Part shown: positions 52,805-61,914 of the stretch, one piece after another
How positions within the stretch are numbered: position 1 is the first letter of the stretch
How the letters are laid out: every line of letters starts with the position of its first letter
DNA from: CAYLQA01 sp964385695
GTDB lineage: Bacteria; Desulfobacterota; Desulfobulbia; Desulfobulbales; Desulfurivibrionaceae
NCBI GenBank assembly: GCA_964385695.1
Contig: CAYLQA010000007.1
Location: 1-64,000 of the forward strand
DNA length: 64,000 nucleotides
Reading direction: 5' to 3'
Notes under the pieces: model-generated
The model's input: the letters and a program-made list of their open reading frames with translations, nothing else
Database searches by the model: none
What the model was told of the DNA's origin: nothing
Position numbers and translations under genes: made by a program

Positions 52805-54463
52805 TTGGCCGGAACTACTCACAATAAGTACACCCAAACGCCACAGACTCAGCAAACCGTTGCTCATATCTTTGAGATTTTGGGAGATGAATACGATCAT
52901 GTTGCGCCCAGAATTGAAGCGCTTTTTGCTGATGTCGACGCCCTGTATGCCGGCCAGTGGCCCAGTCACGAGGCTTGCGGTGTAACCTACCATAACTTTG
53001 ATCATGCCCTTGATGTTTCTCTGGCTGTGGCCAGAATGATATCAGGCTGGAACAAGGTAAACCCTACAGATAAACTCAGCGAGCAGCTGGCTGAAATTGG
53101 ACTGGCTGCCGCTATTTTTCACGACTCCGGCTATATCAAGGAAAAAGGCGACCAAGAGGGAACCGGCGGCAAATTCACCCTTATCCATGTAGATCGAGGC
53201 CAGGACATTGCCAGGGATTATCTTGAAAATTGTGGCTGGCTAAGAGGTGAAATCGATATTATCACCAAAATAATATCGGTAACCGAATACTCTGAAATGC
53301 CAAATATTGAAGATCTCTTTGGCACCCATCTCGAATGTACTGTAGCCAGACTGGTCGCAACAGCCGACCTTGTCGCCCAAATGGCCGACACAGACTATAT
53401 CAACCGGATCGATGACCTTTTTGCCGAATTTAAAGAGGTCTATGCTTATGAAAAAGCTGAGACCTTGGCGCAAAAGGGAACAAAGGTTTACAAGTCGGTC
53501 CAGGAAATCAAAGACGGCACGATCTCATTTTATGAAAATTTTGTGGTCCCCACCCTGCACCGTTTAGGTAGGATGGATCGCTACCTGGCAACTTTTTTTG
53601 GTGAGGGCCGCAACCCCTACCAAGAAAACATCACCGCCAACCTGACCAGCCATCTCATGGATATGCGTTCCCAATGGCGGCGCATCGGCGACATTTTAGA
53701 AGATTTGGGGCTGGCCACTCCAGATCAAGTGCAAAAGGCCTTAAATCTGCAACGCGACCAGATAAAACCTGTTCAAGACACAAAAAACTCCTACAGTCAT
53801 CTGATCAAAGAGCAACTCATCCCTTGGTTTCACGACACCCAGGAAAGCAAAAAATGCCTGGGCGATATCCTGATGGAGATGAACGCTGTCAGCCCGCAGT
53901 CCCTTGCCAAAGGGCTCCTTGCCCAAATGTTGCCTGATTCACTGTACGCTGAACTCACCCCAAAGGAGCTTCATTTCCTGTTGCAAATATCCATGCTGTT
54001 GCAGAACATCTGCAAGGGGCCTTGGATTCTCGGTGTGGTCATGGAAATGGTAAATGTCATTCTTGACTGCGAGGCAAGCTCCATTCTCATTGTGGACGAG
54101 GATGAGCAAGAAATGCTTTTCACCCTACCCACCGGCCCTAAACGCAAAAGCATCCACGGCAAAGGGATCCCGGTGGACAAAGGCCTAAGTGGCTGGGTGT
54201 ACCTCAACGGCCAGGCTGCAGCGGTTTCCAATGTGAACGATGACGATCGATTTGATCACCATGTTGATGAAGATTCAGGCTTTGACACGCGCTCTATATT
54301 GGCTGTTCCCCTGCACCTCAATGGAGAGTGTATAGGCGTGGTTGAGACAATCAACAAAAGTGATGATAATTTTACCCAACATGATATGAATGTTCTGACC
54401 ATTCTTGCCAATATGTTGGCCAATGTCATGGTCGGCATTTTATACATGAAGCCATCTGCTTAA
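52805..54463 (+). CDS. HD-domain and GAF-domain signalling protein
   Basis: 552 residues from a TTG at 52805; no ATG exists until well inside the HD domain and the frame is open to 52739, so the true start is uncertain. The HD region (about 50-200) has the HD-type metal residues in YHNFDHALDVS and FHDSGYI. A helical linker follows (about 260-410), then a GAF domain (about 400-545) seen in ASSILIVDED and GLSGWVYLNGQAAAV. It resembles cyclic-nucleotide phosphodiesterase-like sensors. No partner is fused or adjacent; the yej operon starts 52 bp after its stop. Confidence 0.8.
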   Translation: MAGTTHNKYTQTPQTQQTVAHIFEILGDEYDHVAPRIEALFADVDALYAGQWPSHEACGVTYHNFDHALDVSLAVARMISGWNKVNPTDKLSEQLAEIGLAAAIFHDSGYIKEKGDQEGTGGKFTLIHVDRGQDIARDYLENCGWLRGEIDIITKIISVTEYSEMPNIEDLFGTHLECTVARLVATADLVAQMADTDYINRIDDLFAEFKEVYAYEKAETLAQKGTKVYKSVQEIKDGTISFYENFVVPTLHRLGRMDRYLATFFGEGRNPYQENITANLTSHLMDMRSQWRRIGDILEDLGLATPDQVQKALNLQRDQIKPVQDTKNSYSHLIKEQLIPWFHDTQESKKCLGDILMEMNAVSPQSLAKGLLAQMLPDSLYAELTPKELHFLLQISMLLQNICKGPWILGVVMEMVNVILDCEASSILIVDEDEQEMLFTLPTGPKRKSIHGKGIPVDKGLSGWVYLNGQAAAVSNVNDDDRFDHHVDEDSGFDTRSILAVPLHLNGECIGVVETINKSDDNFTQHDMNVLTILANMLANVMVGILYMKPSA

Positions 54464-54515
54464 TCATTCCGTTTTTTCAAATTCCCTTAGCCTCCATAAT
54501 GCAGGATAAAAATCG

Positions 54516-56309
54516 ATGAAAAATTCATTAGCGATTCCTCTTTTTCTTTCCTTCTGCCTTTTCACTGCAACTGCCCATGGGGCGCAAGGGATCAGTATTG
54601 ACGGCAAGGTGAAATATAAGGACGGATTTACTCAATTTGATTACGTTTCCGACAAGGCGCAAAAAGGCGGCCACTTGGTCATGCATGATCTTGGCGGCTT
54701 TGACAAACTCAATCCTTATACACTGAAAGGCTCCGCCCCCTCCGGCATCGACACTTTGGTTTTTGAAACCTTGGCCGTTTCCAGCCTGGATGAACCTTTT
54801 GCCGCCTATGGTCTTATAGCCGAAGACATTGATGTTGCGCCGGACAAACTCTCTGTCACCTTCACCCTGCGTAAAAACGCCCGGTTTTCCAATGGCAGCC
54901 CGCTGACGGCAGAGGATGTGAAATTCTCCCTTGAAACCCTAAAAGGCGAAGCGGCAAGCCCCAATTATCAAATCTATTTTCAGGATATTGAAAAGGCGGT
55001 CGTTTTGGGCCCCCACAAGGTACGCTTTCTGTTCCGCCAAAAAAACCGCGAGCTGCACATGATTGCCAGCCAGCTGCCTGTATTTTCAAAACAGTTTTTT
55101 ACTGATCACCCTTTTGATGCTCCTTCCATGACTCCTCCGGTTGGCTCAGGTCCTTACCGCATTAAAAAGGTCGATGCCGGAAAGACCATTATTTACGAAC
55201 GTAATCCCGATTACTGGGCCAAGGATCTCAATGTCCGCCAGGGAATGTATAACTTTGACTCTGTCACCTACAAGGTATTTAAAGATCAGGTGGTTTCTCT
55301 GGAGGCATTTAAGGCAGGGGATTTTGATTTTATGCAAATCAATGTTGCCAAGCAATGGGCCCGTGATCTTGACGGAGAAAAGTTTAAGCAAAAAGAGCTG
55401 ATCAAGGAATACCTTCCCCACAAAAACAATGCGGGCATGCAGGGCTTTGTCTTTAATATTCGCAAAAAAATATTTAAAGATCCCCTGGTGCGCAAGGCAT
55501 TGGGGCTGGCCTTTGACTTTGAGTGGACCAACAGCACCCTGTTTTTTAACCAGTACACCCGGTGTAACAGTTACTTTAGTAACTCCACCCTTGCAGCCCA
55601 GGGTCTGCCAAAGGGAATTGAACTCAGTTATCTGGAGCCGTTTCGCGACCAACTGCCCCAAGAGGTGTTTACTAAACCGCTGGCACCTTTTACCACGATC
55701 CCTCCCCGGAGCTTACGCAGCAATCTCAGAGAGGCAAAAAAGCTTTTAAAACAGGCTGGGTGGCAACTCAAAGACGGTACCTTAACCAATGCAAGTGGCG
55801 AAAAATTTGTCTTTGAATTTCTCATCTACTCGCCTTTTTTCGACAGGGTGATCGAGCCCTATCTGAAAAACTTAAGCCGCTTGGGTATAAAGGCCAGCAT
55901 CCGCAAGGTTGACCCTGCCCTTTATGTTCGGCGCTTGCAGAACTTTGAGTTTGACATGAGTGTCCAGGTATACGGCCAATCCCAATCTCCGGGGAATGAA
56001 CAGCGCAACTTTTGGCACTCAAGCGCTGCCACACGCAAAGGCTCACGCAATCTCATCGGCATATCCGACCCAGTGGTGGACAACCTGGTTGACCGCATTA
56101 TTTATGCCCAAACACAGGAACAACTGACTGCGGCATGCCGGGCACTGGACCGAGTTCTCTGGTATGGATATTATGTCGTCCCCAACTGGTACGTACCAAA
56201 ACATCGCGTAGCCTACCGAAATATTTTCAAAAAACCTTCCACATTACCACTGTATTATTCCCCCACCCAGGCCTTGATGACTTGGTGGATACAGGACAAA
56301 AAAAGGTAA
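54516..56309 (+). CDS. yejA: Extracellular solute-binding protein, YejA-like
   Basis: 597 residues. A signal peptide (1-22, ending AHGAQG) and a family-5 binding fold: ATLRKNARFSNGSPLTAEDV-like region seen as FTLRKNARFSNGSPLTAEDV, FKAGDFDFMQINV and VGSGPYRIKKVDAG. YejA of enterobacteria binds peptide-type cargo such as microcin C for the YejBEF importer, and matching permease and ATPase genes lie at 59821-63504. It is separated from them by a binding-protein/kinase pair and a repeat. AGGATAAA precedes the ATG. Confidence 0.9.
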   Translation: MKNSLAIPLFLSFCLFTATAHGAQGISIDGKVKYKDGFTQFDYVSDKAQKGGHLVMHDLGGFDKLNPYTLKGSAPSGIDTLVFETLAVSSLDEPFAAYGLIAEDIDVAPDKLSVTFTLRKNARFSNGSPLTAEDVKFSLETLKGEAASPNYQIYFQDIEKAVVLGPHKVRFLFRQKNRELHMIASQLPVFSKQFFTDHPFDAPSMTPPVGSGPYRIKKVDAGKTIIYERNPDYWAKDLNVRQGMYNFDSVTYKVFKDQVVSLEAFKAGDFDFMQINVAKQWARDLDGEKFKQKELIKEYLPHKNNAGMQGFVFNIRKKIFKDPLVRKALGLAFDFEWTNSTLFFNQYTRCNSYFSNSTLAAQGLPKGIELSYLEPFRDQLPQEVFTKPLAPFTTIPPRSLRSNLREAKKLLKQAGWQLKDGTLTNASGEKFVFEFLIYSPFFDRVIEPYLKNLSRLGIKASIRKVDPALYVRRLQNFEFDMSVQVYGQSQSPGNEQRNFWHSSAATRKGSRNLIGISDPVVDNLVDRIIYAQTQEQLTAACRALDRVLWYGYYVVPNWYVPKHRVAYRNIFKKPSTLPLYYSPTQALMTWWIQDKKR

Positions 56310-56427
56310 CCCCTCATTTTTCCGACATTTTTACTCTTTTTCTAAAGACATTACAGCCGATTAGGGTATATTACCCATAAAAAAAAACGACTTGGTCTCT
56401 TTACGCATTTTTTATAAAATTATTTGT

Positions 56428-57234
56428 ATGCATAAATTCATATCAGTATTTATCTCGTTCACTTTCCTGTTCTACTTTTCCCCTGCTTTTGCGCAAAACT
56501 CCATCACCGTAGAAGGAACAGGCGATAACCAAAAGCTTTTGCGTAGACTGGCCAAGGCTTATCAAGCCAAGTATCCCGGCAAAACAATAGTCGTACCCAA
56601 TAGTATTGGCAGTGGCGGCGGCATTAAGGCTCTGGCCGCAGGGAAAACTGATCTAGCCCGAACAGCGCGTCCATTAAAAAAACGCGAAACGCAATATGGG
56701 TTTAAATCTAAAATTTTTGCCTACTCCCCTGTTGTGGTCGTAGTGCACCCAAGTGTTGTTGGTATTAAAGACATCACAAATGAACAACTTAATCAAATCT
56801 ATAGCGGCAAAATACTACAATGGGACAACCTTGGCGGAGTAGGAAAAATTTATGTGGCAAACCGAGAGGAGGGAGATTCTTCTCGCATTGTTTTAGAAAA
56901 AAACATCCCTGGCTTTAAAGATATTACAGAACCGGTTGGGGAAAAAATATACTCCACGCCCGATACGTTGCGCATTCTTACAAGTTTCCCCAACACCATA
57001 GGTTATATTTCTGCCACCATGGCCAAGGGAAGCATTTTAAAAATACTTTCAATAAATAGAATTGCACCGACTACTGAGAATATCTTAAGCAAAAAATACA
57101 AGTTGGTTTCTCCTTACGCCATAGTCTGGCGCCCCCCTTTGAAGGGTCTGGCAAACCACTTTGTGGATTATCTTTTTACCGAGCCAGCTCAAAAAATAAT
57201 TTCTGATTTTGGCGCTGTGCCGGCCAATAATTAA
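56428..57234 (+). CDS. PstS-like periplasmic binding protein
   Basis: 268 residues from the ATG at 56428. The signal peptide ends SPAFAQ. The fold is that of phosphate-type binding proteins: GTGDNQKLLRRLAKAY, NSIGSGGGIKALAAGKTDLA with the anion-binding glycine loop, and GDSSRIVLEK. There is no permease or ATPase beside it, and a hybrid histidine kinase follows 11 bp downstream, so it probably senses ligand for the kinase rather than importing it. It is the third such pair in the window. Confidence 0.85.
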   Translation: MHKFISVFISFTFLFYFSPAFAQNSITVEGTGDNQKLLRRLAKAYQAKYPGKTIVVPNSIGSGGGIKALAAGKTDLARTARPLKKRETQYGFKSKIFAYSPVVVVVHPSVVGIKDITNEQLNQIYSGKILQWDNLGGVGKIYVANREEGDSSRIVLEKNIPGFKDITEPVGEKIYSTPDTLRILTSFPNTIGYISATMAKGSILKILSINRIAPTTENILSKKYKLVSPYAIVWRPPLKGLANHFVDYLFTEPAQKIISDFGAVPANN

Positions 57235-57245
57235 TACGTCTACAA

Positions 57246-59534
57246 ATGCCCTTCACCATTGGTAAAAAAATATTTTTGAATCAGTTTCTACTGATTTTCT
57301 CCGCCACGGCTGTTTTTGCTTTGGCAAGTTATTTCATCGTCATCCGCGTGGTCGTGGAAAATCAGTATGAACGACTTGGCCACGTTGCCATTGACAGGGC
57401 TAACCACATAACCGATCAAATCAATCATTTAAAAGATCTTTTGGCAGACATTGCCAACGCACGGGAGTTGGATCTCTATGCCCAAAAATATCAAGATATA
57501 CTTCTGACCAAGCACTTAGCCCGCTTTCAAGACCAGTTCCCTGTGCTCAGCTATGTTACGGAAAAGGGTGTTGAAGAAATCAAGGTTGTAAACGGCGTCC
57601 CGGTGAGTGAATATGACACGATCAATACCCTGCCAATCTTTGACTATTCTTACACAAACCCAAACCAAGCCGTCATATCAAATGCTGTTCATTTTATACC
57701 GACTATAAATAATAAAATGCTTGGTCTTGCCTATACAAGGCAAGGCTATTTTGGCGATCAGTTTCTCGGTATGCTCTACGGCCTTGTCCCCGTAGATCTC
57801 ATTGCCCACGAACTCGAACAGCATACCTTCCAGGAAAGCGGATTCTATCGTCTTATTGATGGTAAAGGGGTTGTGCTCTCAGACCCGAACAAGAAGATCA
57901 TCTCAACCAAACTGAAGGTCCAAGATCAGCGCAATATATTCTCCCGAGAAATACAGGATGATCATGTCAATGTAGCTCTTTATGACGGTGTGATAGACAA
58001 AGACCGTTATATATATGCTGTCACTGAAGTTGTTGGCACGAATTGGCAAATGATGGCGCTTATCCCATACGATGAGTTCATGAGTACGCCGTGGAAGTTG
58101 CGCAATACGATAATTGGAATCTTCCTCTGCCTGCTCTTTATCAGCGTTCTTCTCTCGGTTTTCCTTTCGCGCACAATCACCAACCCGGTACAAAAACTCT
58201 CCCTTGCCGCAATGCGCATGTCCGAAGGCAACCTGGGCCAGCGTATTGAACTGAATACAGATGACGAGTTTGAGGCATTGGCCGATTCATTTAATACCAT
58301 GAGCGAAAACCTAGTGGTGTCGCGCAAACGCGAGAAAAAATTACTAGCTGCCGAATCCTCTGCCCGCCTCACGGCAGAGATTGCCAATCAGCACAAAAAC
58401 GAATTTCTTTCCAATGTCAGCCATGAATTACGCACTCCTCTTAATACTGTAATCGGCATGTCTGAAATTCTTCATGATACCGAACTTGACGAAGACCAGA
58501 ATGAGTGTGTCGGTGAAATATCAAAGGCCGGTAAATCACTGCTAGAGCTTATCGATGGGGTGTTAGACTTTTCCCGTCTGGAAACCGGTTCCTTTACCCT
58601 TGTCATGAAGGAGTTTGATGTCCATAAGCTGCTCAGCTCCCTCAAAAACCAATTTAAAGATAAGGCGGATGAAAAAGGCTTAAACCTCTTTTACGTTGAA
58701 CCGGTTGCAGTTCCGCAATTTCTTGTCGGGGACTCTCTTCGTCTCAAGCAGCTGCTAGGTCATTTGATAGAAAACGGAATCAAGTTTACCGAAAAGGGTG
58801 AAGTTTCTATCCATGTCCGGCCAAGAAATCTTTCCGCCATCGGAAACAAGCAGGCCATTGACCTTCGCTTTGAGGTAACCGACACCGGCATGGGCCTGTC
58901 GGAAGATCAATACAAACACATTTTTGAGGCCTTTACCCAGGTCGACTCTTCACACAGCAGGGAATTCGGCGGGCTCGGCGTCGGCCTTGCCCTTTGCCGC
59001 AACCTGGTTGACCTTATGGGTGGCACTATCAGTCTGGACAGTGCCCTTGGCAAAGGGACATCTTTTTACATCGATCTCTCCTTTGAAGTAGCCAAGCTGG
59101 AGGCTAAGCCCGAAACAAAAACAGGTCTTGACCAAGCTGCCCTGCCTCCTGAAGAGCAACCATGCTTTAACATTTTGGTGGCGGAGGATAACCCGGAAAA
59201 TCAAAAGCTCATGCGCCTGATGCTGGAGCAGCAAGGACACAGGTTGACCATTGTCAACAACGGACAGGAGGCTGTCTTTGCCAACACGGAAAACACCTTT
59301 GATATTATCCTCATGGATATTCAAATGCCGGAAATGAACGGCTTTGAGGCCACAAGCGCCATCCGTAACCAGGAAAAAGAAGGCGAACATGTGCCCATTA
59401 TCGCAGTCACCGCACATGCCATGCCCGGCTACCGGGAAGAATGTCTGGCCGCAGGCATGGATGATTACCTGGCTAAACCGTTCAGGATGCAGGATCTCTA
59501 TGCAATGATTAAAAAGAATGCGAAAGGCAAATAA
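57246..59534 (+). CDS. Hybrid histidine kinase with dCache-like sensor and receiver
   Basis: 762 residues. A membrane helix at about 12-35, a large periplasmic sensor (about 35-285) of dCache-like size, a second helix (about 285-305), HAMP (305-360), a kinase core with His393 in VSHELRTPLN, an ATP-binding domain ending GGLGVGLALCRNLVDLMGG, and a receiver with Asp691 in MDIQMPEMNG. It follows the PstS-like binding protein with an 11-bp gap. The layout suits a sensor reading that protein; the output target is not encoded here. Confidence 0.92.
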   Translation: MPFTIGKKIFLNQFLLIFSATAVFALASYFIVIRVVVENQYERLGHVAIDRANHITDQINHLKDLLADIANARELDLYAQKYQDILLTKHLARFQDQFPVLSYVTEKGVEEIKVVNGVPVSEYDTINTLPIFDYSYTNPNQAVISNAVHFIPTINNKMLGLAYTRQGYFGDQFLGMLYGLVPVDLIAHELEQHTFQESGFYRLIDGKGVVLSDPNKKIISTKLKVQDQRNIFSREIQDDHVNVALYDGVIDKDRYIYAVTEVVGTNWQMMALIPYDEFMSTPWKLRNTIIGIFLCLLFISVLLSVFLSRTITNPVQKLSLAAMRMSEGNLGQRIELNTDDEFEALADSFNTMSENLVVSRKREKKLLAAESSARLTAEIANQHKNEFLSNVSHELRTPLNTVIGMSEILHDTELDEDQNECVGEISKAGKSLLELIDGVLDFSRLETGSFTLVMKEFDVHKLLSSLKNQFKDKADEKGLNLFYVEPVAVPQFLVGDSLRLKQLLGHLIENGIKFTEKGEVSIHVRPRNLSAIGNKQAIDLRFEVTDTGMGLSEDQYKHIFEAFTQVDSSHSREFGGLGVGLALCRNLVDLMGGTISLDSALGKGTSFYIDLSFEVAKLEAKPETKTGLDQAALPPEEQPCFNILVAEDNPENQKLMRLMLEQQGHRLTIVNNGQEAVFANTENTFDIILMDIQMPEMNGFEATSAIRNQEKEGEHVPIIAVTAHAMPGYREECLAAGMDDYLAKPFRMQDLYAMIKKNAKGK

Positions 59535-59586
59535 TCAAACTAATCATTGCACCGCTGTTATTTTTTCTTATAACGTAACGTAATTG

Positions 59587-59774
59587 ATATTCCCCGCGGC
59601 AGGTAGCGAAGACTCCGAGCCACGGGGAATATCGGTATGTAAGGATTTTTTTTATAACATTCGCTCACTAATCCCGCAGCAGGTAAGCACCCTGAAGGGC
59701 ATAAACTTCGACTTCGAGCTGCGGGGATGCGCCCAGCGGAAGTGCCCTTGGGGTACGTTTCGCTTTGCATGTTC
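59587..59774. repeat. Dispersed structured repeat, copy B
   Basis: Second copy of the element at 48451-48613. Stem 1 pairs ATTCCCCGCGGC with GCCACGGGGAAT (59589-59600/59619-59630) with one C-A mismatch; stem 2 pairs CCCGCAGC with GCTGCGGG (59673-59680/59718-59725). Relative to copy A the second stem has exchanged a T-A pair for A-T, a compensatory change. A roughly 30-bp insertion follows the second stem before the shared end TTTGCATGTTCA. It lies between the hybrid kinase and yejB genes. Confidence 0.65.
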
Positions 59775-59820
59775 ATTTTTTCATCATTCTTCAGAGCAAG
59801 GATTACACTGTTTCATTGCT

Positions 59821-60879
59821 ATGGGCCCCTATATCCTCCGCCGCATATTGTTGATGATTCCCACCCTGTTCGGCATCATGCTGGTTACCTTTACGGTGAC
59901 CCAGTTTGTTCCTGGCGGGCCGGTGGAACGGATGCTTGCCCAACTTGAGGGCCATGGCGGGCCAGGAGGCGGCGAGGTCCGCCTCTCCCAGGGCAATGAT
60001 TTTTATCAAGGCAAAAAGGGCCTTGATGAAGAACGGGTGGCAAAACTCAAAGAACTCTATGGTTTTGACAAACCACCTGTGGAGCGTTTTGTGACCATGC
60101 TCAAAAACTATCTTGTGCTTGATTTTGGCGAGAGTTATTACCATCACCGAAGCGTGGTTGCCTTGGTTATCTCCAAGATGCCGGTCTCCATGTCTTTGGG
60201 GTTGTGGTCCTTCCTCATCGTGTATGGCACCTGTATCCCCTTGGGTATTGCCAAGGCTGTTCGTGACGGTTCCCGCTTTGATGTACTTACCAGTTCCGTA
60301 ATCCTTGTCGGTTACGCCATTCCTGGATTTGTCCTGGCTATTCTTTTGATCGTTCTCTTTGGCGGCGGCAGCTTCTGGAATATCTTTCCCTTGCGCGGCC
60401 TGGTCTCGGATAATTGGGCTGATCTGCCCCTGATCAGCAAGGTGCTTGATTACCTGTGGCACATGGTCCTGCCCATTATCTCCAGCACCGTGGGCAGTCT
60501 CGCGGTGATGACCCTCTTGACCAAGAACAGCTTCCTTGAGGAGATCAGAAAACAGTATGTTCTCACCGCCCGGGCCAAGGGCCTGAGTGAAAACAGGGTC
60601 TTATACCGTCATATATTCCGTAATGCGATTATCCCGATCATCACAGGCTTTCCAGGCTCCTTTATCACGGCATTTTTTACCGGCAGCCTGCTCATTGAAA
60701 CCATTTTTTCTTTAGACGGCATGGGGCTTTTAGCCTACGACTCCATAATCAACCGTGATTATCCCGTTGTTTTGGGAACCCTATACTTTTTTACCATTAT
60801 CGGGCTGATCTCCAGGCTCCTTTCCGATCTCAGTTATGTGGTGGTTGATCCACGCATCAGCTTTGAGAGTGTGGACTGA
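59821..60879 (+). CDS. yejB: Oligopeptide-type ABC permease, YejB
   Basis: 352 residues with about six membrane helices. MGPYILRRILLMIPTLFGIML opens the family fold and the coupling-helix segment EEIRKQYVLTARAKGLSENR near the middle contacts the ATPase. It resembles YejB, one of two membrane subunits of the importer fed by YejA. The next gene overlaps its stop region by design (yejE ATG at 60881, one base after the stop). Confidence 0.94.
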   Translation: MGPYILRRILLMIPTLFGIMLVTFTVTQFVPGGPVERMLAQLEGHGGPGGGEVRLSQGNDFYQGKKGLDEERVAKLKELYGFDKPPVERFVTMLKNYLVLDFGESYYHHRSVVALVISKMPVSMSLGLWSFLIVYGTCIPLGIAKAVRDGSRFDVLTSSVILVGYAIPGFVLAILLIVLFGGGSFWNIFPLRGLVSDNWADLPLISKVLDYLWHMVLPIISSTVGSLAVMTLLTKNSFLEEIRKQYVLTARAKGLSENRVLYRHIFRNAIIPIITGFPGSFITAFFTGSLLIETIFSLDGMGLLAYDSIINRDYPVVLGTLYFFTIIGLISRLLSDLSYVVVDPRISFESVD

Positions 60880-60880
60880 G

Positions 60881-61912
60881 ATGGCGCGACCCCAAAGGCA
60901 GTCTCTTACAGCCCGGCGTTGGCGTCGTTTTCAGGCCAACAAGCGCGGTTTTTACAGCCTGCTCATCTTTTCCTGCCTCTTTATTGCAAGCCTCTGTGCG
61001 GAGGTAATCAGCAACGATACGCCCTTTCTTGTGATCTACGAAGGCAAGTCTTACTTCCCCATTGTTAAGACCTACCCGGAAACAACATTTGGCGGAGACT
61101 TCGATACTGAGGCGGATTACCGCGACCCATATATTCTGGAAAAACTCACCTCCGGCGACAACAAGATCTTCTTTCCGCTCAACCCACACAGCTACGACTC
61201 TATCAATCTCAATATCCGGGTGCCCGTTCCATCGCCGCCGTCAAGGGAAAACATCCTTGGCACTGACGATCGCGGGCGGGATGTCTTGGCCCGGCTCCTG
61301 TATGGTTTTCGTCTCTCCGTGCTTTTCGGTTTTGCCCTTACCTTTATCGGCACGCTTGTCGGTATCATCACCGGCGCGGTGCAGGGATACCTGGGCGGCA
61401 AAACAGATCTTGCCATGCAACGCTTTATTGAAATTTGGAGCGCCATGCCTGAACTGTATTTGCTGATCATCTTTGCCTCCATCTTTAAGCCGAGCATTCT
61501 GCTCTTGCTGGTGCTTCTTTCCCTTTTTGGCTGGATGGGATTATCCGACTATGTGCGGGCCGAATTTCTTAAAGGGCGCAACATGGATTATGTCACAGCG
61601 GCCAAGGCCCTTGGTGTCGGCAATATCACCATCATGTGGCGCCACTTGCTGCCCAATGGCATGACCCCGGTCATCACCTTCTTGCCCTTTCGCATGAGCG
61701 GCTCCATCCTGGCTCTGACCAGCCTTGATTTCCTCGGCTTAGGGGTGCCGCCGCCATCACCGAGCCTGGGTGAACTTTTGGCCCAGGGCAAAAGCAATAT
61801 AGAGGCCTGGTGGCTCAGCCTGAGCACCTTTGGTGTGTTGGTCGGCACCCTGATCCTTTTGATCTTTATCGGTGAGGCCTTACGCGAGACCTTTGACCCA
61901 CGCAAGGTGTAG
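60881..61912 (+). CDS. yejE: Oligopeptide-type ABC permease, YejE
   Basis: 343 residues. A cytoplasmic basic start and one helix are followed by a periplasmic segment (about 45-140), then about five helices. The permease-ATPase contact EFLKGRNMDYVTAAKALGVG and ILGTDDRGRDVLARLLYG motifs match DppC/YejE. It pairs with YejB. The ATG at 60881 follows GAG-type bases. Confidence 0.94.
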   Translation: MARPQRQSLTARRWRRFQANKRGFYSLLIFSCLFIASLCAEVISNDTPFLVIYEGKSYFPIVKTYPETTFGGDFDTEADYRDPYILEKLTSGDNKIFFPLNPHSYDSINLNIRVPVPSPPSRENILGTDDRGRDVLARLLYGFRLSVLFGFALTFIGTLVGIITGAVQGYLGGKTDLAMQRFIEIWSAMPELYLLIIFASIFKPSILLLLVLLSLFGWMGLSDYVRAEFLKGRNMDYVTAAKALGVGNITIMWRHLLPNGMTPVITFLPFRMSGSILALTSLDFLGLGVPPPSPSLGELLAQGKSNIEAWWLSLSTFGVLVGTLILLIFIGEALRETFDPRKV

Positions 61913-61914
61913 AA

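Noticed and set aside
52652..53005. 117-residue minus-strand frame at the HD-GAF start
   Set aside because: Antisense to HD-domain codons and without motifs.
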